Source: Pelodera strongyloides (lineage: Eukaryota > Nematoda > Chromadorea > Rhabditida > Rhabditidae). Taken from it: a stretch of DNA of 64,000 nt. Of the stretch, positions 49,593 to 61,400 are shown in pieces. The notes beneath the pieces are model-generated. The model ran no database searches. It saw only the letters and a list, made by a program, of their open reading frames with translations, and was not told where the DNA came from. Position 1 is the first letter of the stretch; each line of letters begins with the position of its first letter. The translations under genes were made by a program, and so were the position numbers. The stretch spans positions 42,501 to 106,500 of the forward strand of contig JAANDG010000097.1 of NCBI GenBank assembly GCA_036852015.1, read 5' to 3'.

Positions 49593-50368
49593 TGAGAGAG
49601 AGAGAAAGATAGAGACTGCGGTACTGATCGCAGGTTTGCTTGGGATTGCCGCAAAGAAGAGCCAATCCTCCGAAGGTCACCCCCTTCACCGCTATAATTA
49701 TGCCGCTTTCACGGATTTTCCGTTGTGCAATCCATTGGCAAGTCAATTCGTATGCTAATTTTAGTATGGAAGGGAAATACGCACGACCCGTTTTACAGTA
49801 ATGAAGTGACCCGTTTTACTGTAGTGAAGCACATACAGGCGCAATAATAAGCGTCGCATTGTCAGCTATACTGCCTTACGATCTAACACGAAATATAAAC
49901 AACAAAATAGTGATACATCAAGATTTTGTTTACTCATTTTCTATTCCCAAATGATTAAATACATTTTGCTGATGCTCATTGTGTGTAGATATAAAACCGG
50001 CAAAATCGGAAACATTTTCATTTAGTGTCAGTTAAGGGCCAGGGGCCAGGGCTGATAATACCGAAAAAAAGATCTCCACAAATTGCAAACTTGTCTTTAT
50101 TCACTTCCATTGGTTTAAATAAACGACTTACACTCCCATTAACTTCTAAATAGTGACAAACACTATAAGACTCTTGCAACCGCAAGTGAATGCCCGTGAA
50201 GGTCAACTCTGACAGATCAACTATGCAAATTAGGGCGATTTGGAATCAGGGTAATCGACAGCCCCCTGTAGTTAGGAGTAAAATGGTAAAATATAATTTG
50301 AACCGAGACCACTTACCCGAAATCTCTAATAAACTTATTGTACCAAGTAGCTTGGCGATACCATCCAT
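33790..50368 (-). CDS. Large TPR-repeat protein, TTC28-like in its N-terminal half
   Basis: Minus-strand exons: 50317-50368, 50132-50208, 48961-49073, 48542-48704, 47919-48041, 47511-47626, 47309-47356, 46930-47032, 46438-46547, 45953-46192, 45370-45577, 45093-45151, 44309-44515, 43881-43985, 43610-43667, 43236-43337, 42848-42935, 42569-42710, 41918-42007, 41418-41553, 40850-40945, 40556-40642, 40193-40339, 39552-39698, 38795-38908, 38430-38553, 37866-37975, 37522-37626, 37041-37302, 36690-36801, 35864-35916, 35651-35745, 35165-35402, 34704-34892, 34251-34309, 33790-33972. Roughly 1,480 residues. TPR signatures include YEEALQLYEKAKLSHPTNG, LNRCTEALSNAETAVRLTP, AYYRCGEAHRRLGSHMKALL, EFRRAVDYYEQQLEV and AEAYFEQQIAIGRQL. 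Order and spacing match the start of TTC28, a TPR scaffold linked to mitotic spindle functions. The C-terminal third is unrecognised and ends in a basic TPRRRRGRRV stretch. Phases break between exons 5/6 and 14/15, so small exons are missing there. It could conceivably be two genes. Confidence 0.65.
35761..35826 (+). repeat. tRNA-derived SINE-like sequence
   Basis: The A-box-like TTGGCGCAGTGG and the B-box-like GGGTTCGATATTCC are separated as in tRNA genes. The acceptor stem does not close, so it is not a tRNA gene. It is intronic, between TPR-gene exons 35864-35916 and 35651-35745. A 73-codon frame running across it on the minus strand is out of phase with the upstream exon. Confidence 0.6.
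36000..36120. other. GC-rich island in an intron
   Basis: Words such as GCCGCAGGCGCGCAAC and its near-repeat GCCGCAGGGGCGCGCAAC mark a GC-rich block in a TPR-gene intron. No coding role is supported. Confidence 0.45.
36483..36578 (+). repeat. Repeat family B, copy 3
   Basis: CTGCGGAACATGTCATAAGC followed by GCCCTTGAGTAAAAGGTGC. In a TPR-gene intron. Confidence 0.75.
38060..38161 (+). repeat. Repeat family B, copy 4
   Basis: CTGCGGAACATGTCATTAGC, then CCCTTGAATAAAGGTGCTC and TTGAAGCGTGAAAA. It directly abuts MITE family A copy 4, suggesting one inserted next to the other. Confidence 0.8.
38167..38344. repeat. MITE family A, copy 4
   Basis: TIRs TTTAAAGCGAAATACCGGCC on the left and a shortened AAAACTGGCTCGCTTTAAAG on the right. 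The core GCATATGCAAATGGAGC is recognisable but diverged. In a TPR-gene intron. Confidence 0.8.
38994..39103 (+). repeat. Repeat family B, copy 5 (fullest)
   Basis: Starts TTGAACTCGTCGCCTG, has CTGCGGAACATGTCATAAGC in the middle and ends GCACGCTCTTGAAGCGTAAA. This is the most complete family member. In a TPR-gene intron. Confidence 0.8.
39903..39932 (-). repeat. REP-like double hairpin, copy 3 (inverted)
   Basis: Reads AAGACGGCTCAGGCGGCG then TAGCCGTCTGG, the reverse complement of copies 1 and 2. In a TPR-gene intron. Confidence 0.6.
40082..40110 (+). repeat. Interstitial telomere-like tract (TTAGGC)n
   Basis: Five adjacent six-base units: TAGGC, TTAGGC, TAAGGC, TTAGGC and TTAGGG. TTAGGC is the nematode telomere repeat, so this degenerate internal tract supports a nematode origin and may mark an old break repair. 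It is short, so chance is not excluded. It lies in a TPR-gene intron. Confidence 0.55.
44570..44830. other. GC-rich island with repeated GCGTGCA/TGCACGCC words
   Basis: A patch of about 260 bp in which GCGTGCA, TTGCACGCC and CACGCCATTT recur in both orientations, inside the TPR-gene intron between exons 45093-45151 and 44309-44515. Open frames on both strands are a by-product of composition. It is likely a small repetitive element. Confidence 0.5.
45222..45251. repeat. CT microsatellite
   Basis: About fourteen CT units in the intron between TPR-gene exons 45370-45577 and 45093-45151. It falls in the polypyrimidine-rich part on the plus strand, so on the transcribed strand it is GA-rich. Confidence 0.8.
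47057..47239. repeat. MITE family A, copy 5
   Basis: Left TIR TTTAAAGCGAAATACCGGCC, core GAATAAAAAATCGAGCTAAA, right TIR shortened (AACCGGCCGGCACACGCTTT). In a TPR-gene intron, about 20 bp from the splice acceptor of exon 46930-47032. Confidence 0.85.
47756..47802 (+). repeat. Repeat family B, copy 6 (3' end only)
   Basis: CCCTTGAATAAAATAAAGGT followed by GCACGCTCTTGAAGCGTAAA. The upstream CTGCGGAACATG part is missing. In a TPR-gene intron. Confidence 0.7.
49431..49616. repeat. Long GA microsatellite
   Basis: About 185 bp of mostly (GA)n with AAAG interruptions, within the TPR-gene intron between exons 50132-50208 and 48961-49073. The long frames on the minus strand (runs of Ser-Leu) are artefacts of this repeat. 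Confidence 0.9.
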
Positions 50369-52477
50369 ACTTATTCACTGAACAACCAACCATACTCAGT
50401 TTCCCCACATCCGTAACTTTACATATAACAAAAACAACAATCTAAAACATTACTTGAAACCCAAGACCAAGGGTAACCCCGCCCGTCCTCTGAATTGATA
50501 GTTTACTTGTCGCACCAAATCATGTTTGCCCAATACCTCAACAAATAAAAAACCAACAGAGCACAACAAAATTTTTAACTTTTTATTCTGCAAATAAGGT
50601 TAAGCAGCACATGCACATTTTCATATAGAATTAGAGAAGTACATACAAACATCCTACAGTTGTTGAACACAACAATACATACTGTGGCAAAATCATTATT
50701 AAATAAAAAAAAGACTGAAATTCTGATGTTTTGGGCAGCAAAATCAGTTGTCACTAATGGCGAATTGATCACTAAAAGGAAACGAATATCAATACAATCA
50801 ATCAATATATTACGATACACAATCAATCAATAAGATAAATAATAATATAGTATCACATTTAATGGGTTTCGCCCGGGTCAAGATACACACGAAGGAATAA
50901 TTGAGGAGAATTAAGTCTTGAATAACCAGGCAAATCAAAATCATCAGCTGGTTACTTTACAAACAACTCGAGATGTAAAAAGTAACTTCTTTACAAATAA
51001 CGTTTCCTTACCTTTACAATAGACACAAAAAGGAAGGTCTAATTAATTTTGGTCCAATAATATCACTATTTCACAAAAAGAAATAGTATCCAGAAAAATA
51101 ACTCTGCAGTCACTTCTAAAATGAACAAATCTCTAGTAAATAGGGTGTCAAAATGTTAGGTAATACACCCTTTACATATACACTACAATGTTACTATCAA
51201 TTTTCAATTGCACCAAAATGTGTTAGCTGGTTAGCTAACAACAAAAAAACTGGCACAAAAATAAGAAGAAAATGTGAGAAAACATTGTGTAGTTTAAGAA
51301 TTGTTAGACGGTCATAAAACTGATATTTCCAAGAAAAAAAAAGGTACAAAAAATACAATCCAAAAAGTAGATTTTACAAACAAAAAGATGATAGAGCAGA
51401 ATGACAATAAAAAGATTATAAAAAGTCAAAATAAAAAAGGAAAGAAAGTCGCCTTTCAGGCTTCATTTACGAAAGCTCATAATGGCCTGAATTACTCACA
51501 TAATTACAAACAACTAAGCAAAACCAATAAATCAACGTCTTATAAAGTGTTTGAAAGCAATTGCACTTTTGGGGAATGAGCAGAAAAAAATGATAGCAAA
51601 AAGTTTATGATGTCATACCACATACCACCAACATACAGGGAGGGGAGCGGGAGCTCTTTCCCACCAGTTTTCAACAAATACTGAGCGTGGGTAGTGAACT
51701 CCACAACCCCACGCTCACTAGCCCTCCCGTAGCCGTATTCAAGAACCAAGGAGGGAGTCTGTCTCGCGCGAGAATTCGTCTCTGCATCTCACTCATTCAT
51801 ATTGTCCCTCTTTTCCTAATAACTACCGCGGGAGGCGGGAGGCTTGGGACTCAGCTCCTTCGTGCATACGATCTTATGCCGTATTCACCAACACGCAGGG
51901 AGCCCTGCCTGGCCTCCCCAGGCCCAGGGAGCTAAAAAAAAAGTGCGAGAGTGGAAGAGGTTCAGAGCGCCCGTGAGCCTAGGGTGGGCTCCCTGCGTGT
52001 TGGTGAATAAAGCCTCTGGAGGATTGAGGACTGACTCAGTCCCTTCCCTTACGTGTTGATGATCATGACCCAATGCCCACTACAGTATATCTCCAAGATA
52101 AACAAAAGTTGTTCGCCTCAGTGACACAAACTCGGCTCTCTCGACTACAGAAACCGGGGGGAGAGAAACTCGGAAACATAAATTAGCATGAAACTACCAA
52201 TTGTAAGCTAGAAAACTCGATTTAAGATTTAAGTCGACGAAATGGGCAGACTAGAAGAAAAGTAATAGAGCACAAAACCATGATGAGCAAATTATACACA
52301 CAAATGGAGGTGAAAAAAAGAATGAGTGCGGCTCACCATAATCAGGAGTCGAGCAATTTCACGAGTAATCTTCCTCCACCACTGACCACGGAGTGGAGTT
52401 TCACGTTTTGGCGAATCCTGATGTCCTGAGACTGCGTTCGCAACAAAACTTCCCGACTTTCTTCTAATTCGTCGTTA
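50369..52477. other. Intergenic region between the TPR gene and the TAO kinase gene
   Basis: Lies upstream of the TPR start and downstream of the kinase stop. Contents: AT-rich DNA, a Lys-rich open frame at 51301-51579 without a good start, a hairpin-rich block at about 51619-51755, and MITE family D-prime at 51876-52017. The 3' UTR of the kinase gene is presumably in the right part. Confidence 0.5.
51876..52017. repeat. MITE family D-prime, copy 2
   Basis: Ends GCCGTATTCACCAACACGCA and GCGTGTTGGTGAATAAAGCC are inverted repeats, with internal GGGAGCCC and GGGCTCCC. About 140 bp; same family as 25931-26087. Confidence 0.8.
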
Positions 52478-55400
52478 TCACAGTGCAGTCGAAGTACCAC
52501 AATCCTCGTCGAGCTCCATGAACTGGTTACGGTGTCTAAAAATATAACACATATTTGCATAACATAAGCTGAGGTCAATAAATCTAATTTCCGAAGGGTA
52601 CAGTCTCCAAAATACAATCACTGACGTAGGAAGCGCACCAAAAGCAGTTTTTTTTTATTCATTCGTTTGCAAAAACTCAATTGGCCTTCATTCAGATTCC
52701 TAATGAGACGATGATCGTGATTAAAAATGAAGATAACGGTAATGAATTGCAAATTCAATTCAAGAAAATAGGAAAACTTTGAAACCGCTAATCACACGTG
52801 CTTAGAGTAAAACGTGCAGTGTCACAATCACATCAGTCTTCAAACTTCCAATCAAAGCCTACCGTTCCTTCCTCACGTTCCTCGTCTGATCTCCAATCTT
52901 TTGCATTTCTTCCCGTTGGTCATTCAACTTCTCTTCCAACACCGAACGACGCAACGAAATACGATCGTCGATGGCGACACGTTCCTGCAAATGGAAAATG
53001 ATTAAGTCATATGCTATTGATGGAAACAAGACATCAACATTAACAACAGGGCACAAAACAAAACTCGTCGGTAAAAGCTCAAAAGCAACATCGAGAATCC
53101 GGATATACATTGTGTTTCCCAAAATTGTGTCTATTTATCATACGTTTCTGATTTTCACCAGTCCTAATACTAATCGCGACCGTGGTATGGCGACGAGCTC
53201 AAAACCACCATCCAAATTTATGCACTATGCTAATTTGGATGGTGGTTTCGTCGGTCAGTTCGTCAACGAGTTTATGCTATGATTAACACTAGTCACTAGT
53301 CACACTCAATGATGTGCACGAATTTATATGCCCATAGATCATTCGCACAATTAGTATGAATTCGGATATATGTAACTATGAACTCCCCTAATATTCTTAC
53401 TTTTGTGATTTGCTGGTCCAACTGCTGTCTCTGTCTCGTCTGATAGGCCTTCAGTTCTTCAAGTTCCTTCGACAATTGCTCATTCAATTGTTTCTGTTCA
53501 TCCTCTTGCCACGCTTCAAGCTTCACCTAAAAAGATACGCAATTAAATTCTCAAAACGAAGCTGCGAGACTACTAAGCGCACACAAACTCACAACCACAT
53601 CACAGGTAGAAAAAATGAGATATTCAAGAAGTTTAAAGCGAAATACCGACCGGATTTTGAAACACATCGAGTATACCAGCATTCGTATGCAGCTTATGCA
53701 AATGAACGTAAATTAGAATAAAAAATCGAGCTAAATTCGAGCAAAATAGCATAAATCATTTGTCCACGATGCGTTTCAAAAACCGGCCGGTATTTCGCTT
53801 TAAAAACCCACCGTCTTCTCTTGCACCATATTCTCGATCTGACTTTCATATTGTGCGGCCAACAGTGCAATCTTTCGCTTCTGATCTTCCTTTAATTTGT
53901 TTTCCAAATCCTGAAATAAACATTTTTACAAATAAAGAAAATTGCATGCTTCTTTACTTCACCAATATAATATGGCAAAAAAACTTAATGGTATAATCTT
54001 AGGTTCTTTTTGTTTGTATGTTTCAAAGAGATTAACTGCCTTTCTCATAAATGACCGGAATTTTTTAACATACATAATACTAAAGGATTAATAAAGATTG
54101 TCAAATGCGTATGATCGATGTCTAAAAGAACACTACATACATAAACCGTTTCCGTTGAAAGTCCTAGTTTTCTAAAAAAAAAAAAATAATAAAGTCGCCA
54201 ACCTTTCTCTCATCCACCGTCGCACTTTGCACCATTTGCGTTAACCACAACTTGAACTGTCTGGTTTGTGTCTTGACCGCCTGACGGTACTGCTTGCGGA
54301 TCTGTTGTTCTTTGAGCTGAAAAGTTACAAGTGAACCGTTTGCTGCGCGGTATCAAAGTAAACCTTAACCTTTAGGAAACAACTTATCCGTGACAAAAGT
54401 TAAGAGGATAATAATGACTCTACATTATTAACAAGAATATAACCAGTTAATGACTCTACATTATTAACAAGAATATATCACTCGACAGTCATTGTCTGGG
54501 TAGAACATTCCGCTTTTCAATGGAATACAATTTCAACTAACTCAAATACCAGAAACCCACCTTCAACTCTCTCGGCTGCTGTTTCGACTGTAGTGCGTGT
54601 CGTTTGCTCATCTCCGACTTCACCCTGTCCGTGTAGTCGGACTGATTCCTATATTCTGCCTCGTGTTGAACTTCCTGAAATGGAAACGAAATTTCATTAA
54701 AGATGTATGGTATGTGGTGTACTAATATTAATCCTTCTTTTCTCGCACTAAAATTCTTAACATCATACTTTATATATACACTTCTTCCTTTTTTTTTAGT
54801 CCCTACTATTGCTGTTCTGTCTTATTTTACTAGATTTATGATTCCTTAATATTTCTTTTCAGTTGCGGGTAATACCGCAAAAATTCTTTTTTTTTCCCGA
54901 TATTTACTTCTTATTTTGTTTTGTCTATCATGAAAAAGAGAGAAATCATCTTTATTCATTACACAAGGTGTGCTCTATTCTGAGCACTTCTTTCTTCCCT
55001 TGGAACTTCCTACAGTAATTTGTAATACACGTATATGTCCAGCATCAGCGCTCATTTCAAACCCACTCCCCAACCGCTTTAACAATCTGGGTCACAACTG
55101 AAAATCTACACCCCATACCACGAAGCCCGGCAGACATTGCCAAAAATGTCTGACGATGACAAAAGAAAATCAGAAAAGCACAACTGGCATACCTGATGTC
55201 TCTTCTTCATGTGCTGTATTTCATGCATTTGTGCCAGTTCCACCTTGGTTGTCATCTCGTGATGGGACAATTGCATGGCCTGAGTGGCCTCCATCTGACG
55301 GACACGGATGTTGATCTCCTGAATAAACAAATAAATTACGAAGAAAGGAAAGGACCTAGAAAAGAAAGATTGTGAAAGGGTATTGTGTATGTCTTCTTAC

Positions 55401-58400
55401 TTTTTGTGTATGTCTTCTTACTTTTTTTTAAGCATAAACTAGTTGGCCAACTCCCCAACGAAACCACCTTCCAAATTTGCATATTGCATAAGTTTGCAGC
55501 GCTAACAGCAATATCACCGTCGCGTTTATAATACTGAGAATGTCATGTACCAGAAACGTCTCATACATAGGCTGAATTTCGGGAATCAATTCAAATTCAA
55601 GGTTTCCCTTTCCCGACGAAATTTATGTCCTGTACTTTAGTAGCACACGTATAGTAACTAGGCCAAGTTATCATACACCATGTCGTACCAACAAGTCCTT
55701 CATTTACGCAAACGGTAATAGGAGAAGAAATGAAGAAATACAGAAATAGTAACGTCGGAATAATTAAAAAAAAAAGTCAAATACTCACATCGGTCTCCAG
55801 CTGATCTTCCAACGTGTGGAGACGAATCAAAGCGGAACGGCGGTATGATCTGAAAGAGAACAGGATGAGCGAGAGCCAATAGTCAACAGAAGTAAGACGA
55901 CTTAGGTACTAAGTACTATTCAGAATAAGGCTAAGAAGTCCGGTTCCGGTCAGATCAATATTCCTCTCCTCTCGTTCCCTTTGACAAAGCGATACAATTA
56001 TGAAAGAAGTAGGTTATCAAAAATGACAAAGGTGCGGCAAGAGTGGCAGGCCACCGAGGTAAAGCACAAACACATAGTCATGTATAAGTTCTTTCCGAAT
56101 CACATAATCAATAGTGTAGTAAGTAGTAATGAAAATCCGACAAAGCAGATCATCACAAGATACATATGATCATTACATAGATACAGTAATAAGTAATAGA
56201 GGTACAAGAATCTCGAAGGATCCAATTAACAAATTGGGCGAGATATTCAAATTGACTGTCCGCGTGGACTCCCAGACTCTCACAATCAGCAGGTGATAAC
56301 AGTAGCACTCATACATTCACAGCAGACTGAGCAGATGTGATAACTCGCGCATCTGCCCTCCTTCCTATCTCCCTCCCTATTACCAACTCATATATAAAAG
56401 CACAGTGGATCCTTATTCTTATTATCGTTCAGAAATTCATCACTTAAATTATTGCTCTGTGTTCACGCAGAATGGCAGAATTTAGTCAAAACCTATTCAT
56501 TCATTCATAACATAATCATTACTCATTCGTAACTGATTCATTACTGATTGTTGTTAACGTGAATTTCATTTCTTCATTCTAAAACGAAAATACAGCTCTA
56601 TTTTTTTCATTTATGTTTCTTTTACATGACCGTCAAATTATGCACCCAAGCTAACTATCAGAATTGCAGAGGAGCCCTTCTTAATTACATCAAAATGATG
56701 GCATCAATGATAGACGATCTCAGTGGAAAGATGAGAAAACTTCAAACATCAATGGTTGAAATCCACCCCACTATTTCTGACAATTATTTTCAGCAACGTG
56801 ACAAGAATTTGGAGGTAAGCTCTTTACATTAGTCTACGTTAAGTGAATATGCACTCGTCAAAGCATTAAAAAAAAACAGAAACCTTTCTCCATTCTACAC
56901 ACTTTCCACCTTATAAGGAATTCACCTAATAAACGTTGTTTTCTCTTCTCGTATTATAACTTATAATTATGTTGTTTTTTTTTCTATTCCAGATCAGCAA
57001 AATAAATACGAAAGCTTTCGACAATTTCGATTCCACTATTCAGACAGCCGAACAGAGAATGAGGTTAGTTTCACGCATAACATTAAAAATATTAAGAAAT
57101 AACATATAGTGTTAGCTAGATTCTAGACTAAAAAACTATTTGTGCCAGGGAATTGCACTCATCAAGCTCGACTGTTTTAGAGTTATCAGAATCAATCGAA
57201 TCAACTGTTGGACATCAGCCGAGGAAGACATAGAAAATGAGGTAAGCTATTGATTTGTTCAAGTCTTTTCTGGTTTATACTCTGACCTCTGACTCTACAT
57301 ATCAACCTGACTCTACATCAAAACAAACCTAAAAAAACGGTACATAAATATAAAAGTACATAATTTCTTCTCATTTAGTTACTAGTCGAACTACGCCATT
57401 CGATGAACAATGTGCACAAAAACATAATCGAATCCACGGAAACTGTCTACGCTATGGAGTTGAATGCACTCACAATGGTACACGAAGAAAGGAAGCAGAT
57501 TTTGGTTGGTGATTGAAATCTTAATTTCTTAATATTCTTACCGGCGACCTACAAACAACAACTAACTACCACGTACCGACGTACCACGACAAATTCTATC
57601 ATAGAGCATTGTTATCCTAATTGTAAGAAGTATACAGTTTTACCTTCAAACATCATTTTAATAACTATTCATTCATAAACAAGCTTACTCTTAAAAACGA
57701 AAACCGATCCTCTACTTTAGCTGAATGCGAATAACGCAACAATCAATCAGCTAAACATTCGTCAGAAAGAGGACACCGACGAAATGAAACGAACTCAAGA
57801 AAAGGAACTGGAAAAAACTTCATGCAGAAGCAAACAGACAAAGGTAAATATTTTTGGGAAAACAAAATTCGGATGTTTAAAAGTTTAAATTTAAAGATTC
57901 TATTCCAGTTGACGTTCGTCTACTTTCAGAGAACATTTTCGGACAAAAAGTAGAATGTTTCATTTACAACAGATAATACGCTACCTTTCGACTACTCAAT
58001 TTCATGATCCAGTTTGCAGACTGACTGCAATATCAGTTCCACAAAAAAAAACATAATATTTTCCTTTCAGGCCTCGCTAAAATTGTTTCACGAGCAAGAA
58101 CTGGAGCAGTTACGCTCGCGCCACGCAGACGAAGTAATATATTTCATCGCAATGCTCGACGCCAAAAACAAGGCCGAATGCGGCTCTATGAATTTAGTGA
58201 GTTGAATAATATTTAAATAATTGTTATACTAAATATCTAACCCCTTATTCCTTATCTTATATAGTCGGAAGACGGAATACGAAATAATCTGCTAATAGCA
58301 GAATAAAAACGGGTAACTCGGCACACGACAGCAGAGCTCTAGTAAACTAATAATAAACTTTACCATTTTTATTTGTATACTTTAAAAGAAGTTTTTTTTT

Positions 58401-61400
58401 GTTTACAATAACATTTTTTATTTTTTTTTTATTTCTTGAGAAATATTTTTTATTTCTAGGAAAAAACCGCGCTAGTAGAAAGAAGGGACAAGGCTCGCAC
58501 ACAAATTAAAGAACGAATTTACGAACAACAGCGAAAAGTTGTCGCTCTCGAAGAAGTGACAACCTATTCAAGACTACACAGGTGAGATAGGCAAAATGGT
58601 GCTACTCAATTTCATATAATATAGTCAAAACATTATTTTGTAATAGAAATCGGCAGCCCAAAACGATTTGGTCAGGAAATTAGTTTCGCAGTTTTTTGAT
58701 CATTTCTTTAGTTACCGGGTTACCGCCTCAGTTTTTCTCATGAATTCTATTAACACTATGCTAGAATCGTATTTTACCAGAAGAATTTCTGATCACACGG
58801 AAAAAAAGAATACATAAATGAAAACTTCGGCTTAGCTGGAAATTGTTGATAGAAACTTTCATTAAAAGAACACATTTTAGAAAGAGGAGTCTACCAATCG
58901 ATACAGAAAGCAACATGGGATTTTCTGAAGCAATACTGTGACACCTTTCATACTGCTTGTCTGGGATGATTTTTATATCCTTTATCTAACCTAACATAAC
59001 AATAATTACATCTGTGATCTGATATATCTGATTTAAGACTAGGATAGTTTAACTGAATTCCCATAACTAAAATATACTAACGATGGATCGGAGACCGGAC
59101 CGAGATGACATAATTACGTAGTTCAATATTGATTGATATCATTACACCATCGTTACCGTTAATAAAGATTTTGGACACTATTGTGCCGCATTCAACCATT
59201 ACATCAAATAAAATAAAGACTGACCCAATTTCTCTCTCAAGTTCGTCCTTTAACTGGCGTTCGAAGGTTTGCTCGGCGACAACTCTGAACGAATAATGAA
59301 TACTTAGTCCGACTGTTACCAAAAATAGAACCGTAGCGGCAAGGACGACGACAGTAATATCGACTGAGCGCCAAGCCAAACTAAAACATGAAATCGTAAA
59401 CCTCGAACCTCAAAATAACTAACCTCTGTTTGTGCAACTCGTTTTTCGTGTCCTTGATGTGCGCTTCCAAAGTAGCCCGAGGGAGACCGCGGCACCGTTC
59501 CTTGATTCCCTACAAGGAATTGTGTGATTATTGATTATTTATTGATAATAAGGAGGTTAAATATAATTACGGTTTCCAAGAGCTACAGTATCCAGCACAG
59601 TAAATCATCGCCTAATGCTCAGGACCTCTGCGGAACAAGTCATAAACTCACTTTGAAACTGTATTGACCACCCTTGAATAAAGAATATTTACTGTTACGT
59701 GTTACGAATGAAGTTTTTTTTCAATTTCGTTCAAGCACACATAATGTGTATTAAATAGAAAACGAAGAAAAGATCAACTGATCAGCTAAAACAACATATA
59801 AATAAGAGAAGAAAATAACTCACCGACTTCGCCAACTCCTTATTGTACTTATATTCCTTTAATTGAGCATTTGCAAACGCACGCATCTCTTGTTGTTGAC
59901 GGGACTAAAACGGGGAAAGTTTGAGATGCAACAACAAGCCGCACAAACAGGAGCAAGTAAATCGGTGTAAACTTTCACATCGGTCGTAATTCGTGATGTA
60001 ACTTTGGTGAACTTACACTCTTGCTTGCGCCGTTCTCTGTTCACGGTAACAGATTTGTAGTAAACTATAAAAAGGATAAAGTACATAACGAGTAAACGCC
60101 CCATAAAGCAAACATGCCAGAGCCGGTGCCGGAGAAAGAAAACAAACAAAGAAAAGATTAAGAAAATCACTAAAAAATACCATAATCTGTTTCCGCAATT
60201 TCTTCTCGCCCTCTTCATTTTCCTTCTTCTTTTTGTCGAGTTCGGCTCTATGAGCATTACGGACACGTTGCAACTCCTGAAGTCGGTGTGTATAAGAAAA
60301 ACAATTTTAAAATGGGGTATATGCTCTGAAAATGTATAAAGAAAAAGACGCTCCTAAAGCGTAACCCAGTGCATAAAACGTAAACGTCCGAATAAACCAT
60401 TACGTAATGAATAAAAACGCAGAATGTTTCCACCTGTAAATCTGTAAAAAAAAAGTCGCGAAGAAAACTGAGAACAATGGAAAACAAACAAACACAATTC
60501 AAGTTCAGTAATAATAGAAACTCAAAAAATAAGAACAAACCTTCGCATAGTTTCCATGCAAAGTCTCTAGCTCACGGTCCATTTTCAGTCGAAGAGCCTC
60601 CATTTCCACCTTGCACTTTTCTTCCAACTGAAAGAGAAATATTAAAAAAAGCTCGACATCTTGTAGGTGTGATTCCACTAACACCTAACTAAATGGATTT
60701 TGACTAAATGGATTTTGAAGGACAAGCACGATAAAAGGAAAATGCATCCCTATCCTGAACGAACCTGACCAAGCACTAATAAGTAACAAATTCAGTAAAA
60801 ACTCCAGGCCCCAGGCATTCAAATAAATTGACCGCTACAACTAGCAACAACAACATTTAAAAAACATCCTCAAAATGAAACTAGAACAAACAAGAAAAAC
60901 CTCATTCGCGCGTATACTTCTTACGGCTGTTACCTGTTACTGATCCGCACAGTCTACGAGTAAAGCCCAAAAAACTTGAGCTAACCAACCTGCTGCAACT
61001 CCTTGTGGTGTGTCTGTCTCAACCTCTTGTACCCGCTCATCTGCTCAGCAACATTGTTCTCCCTCGCGTACTCCTCCTGCTCCCGGGAGATCAATTTCGT
61101 CGTTCGCAGAGTGCTGAATTTGGATTTCCGAAGAGTTGCCATGTCCTCCTGCAAAGGAAAACATAGGATCAGAAATCAGAACAAAATATTGTTTGAAAAA
61201 CAACAAAAAAGGACAATGACGCAGGGACCCAATACTAACTTCACGATAAAAAGTATGCTGATTAACTGGAGGTTAAATGCAAATTTACGTGCACATAGTA
61301 ACTGGTGATGCAATTATCCATCATACATTTTAAAAACACGAAAATAAACTCAACGATACCTTGATATTCCTCTCCCTCTTAGGGGGACTCTCCCTGTTAA

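Noticed and set aside
49381..49746. Long minus-strand frame of Ser-Leu repeats (121 codons).
   Set aside because: It is translation of a GA microsatellite within an intron.
51301..51579. Lys-rich frame of 92 codons.
   Set aside because: It starts at TTG without an ATG, consists of A-rich low-complexity sequence and lies in intergenic DNA.
59077..59379. Minus-strand frame with a predicted membrane segment (VVVLAATVLFLVTVGL).
   Set aside because: The hydrophobic part lies upstream of a good acceptor; only 59225-59284 is an exon of the TAO-like kinase. The rest is intron read-through.
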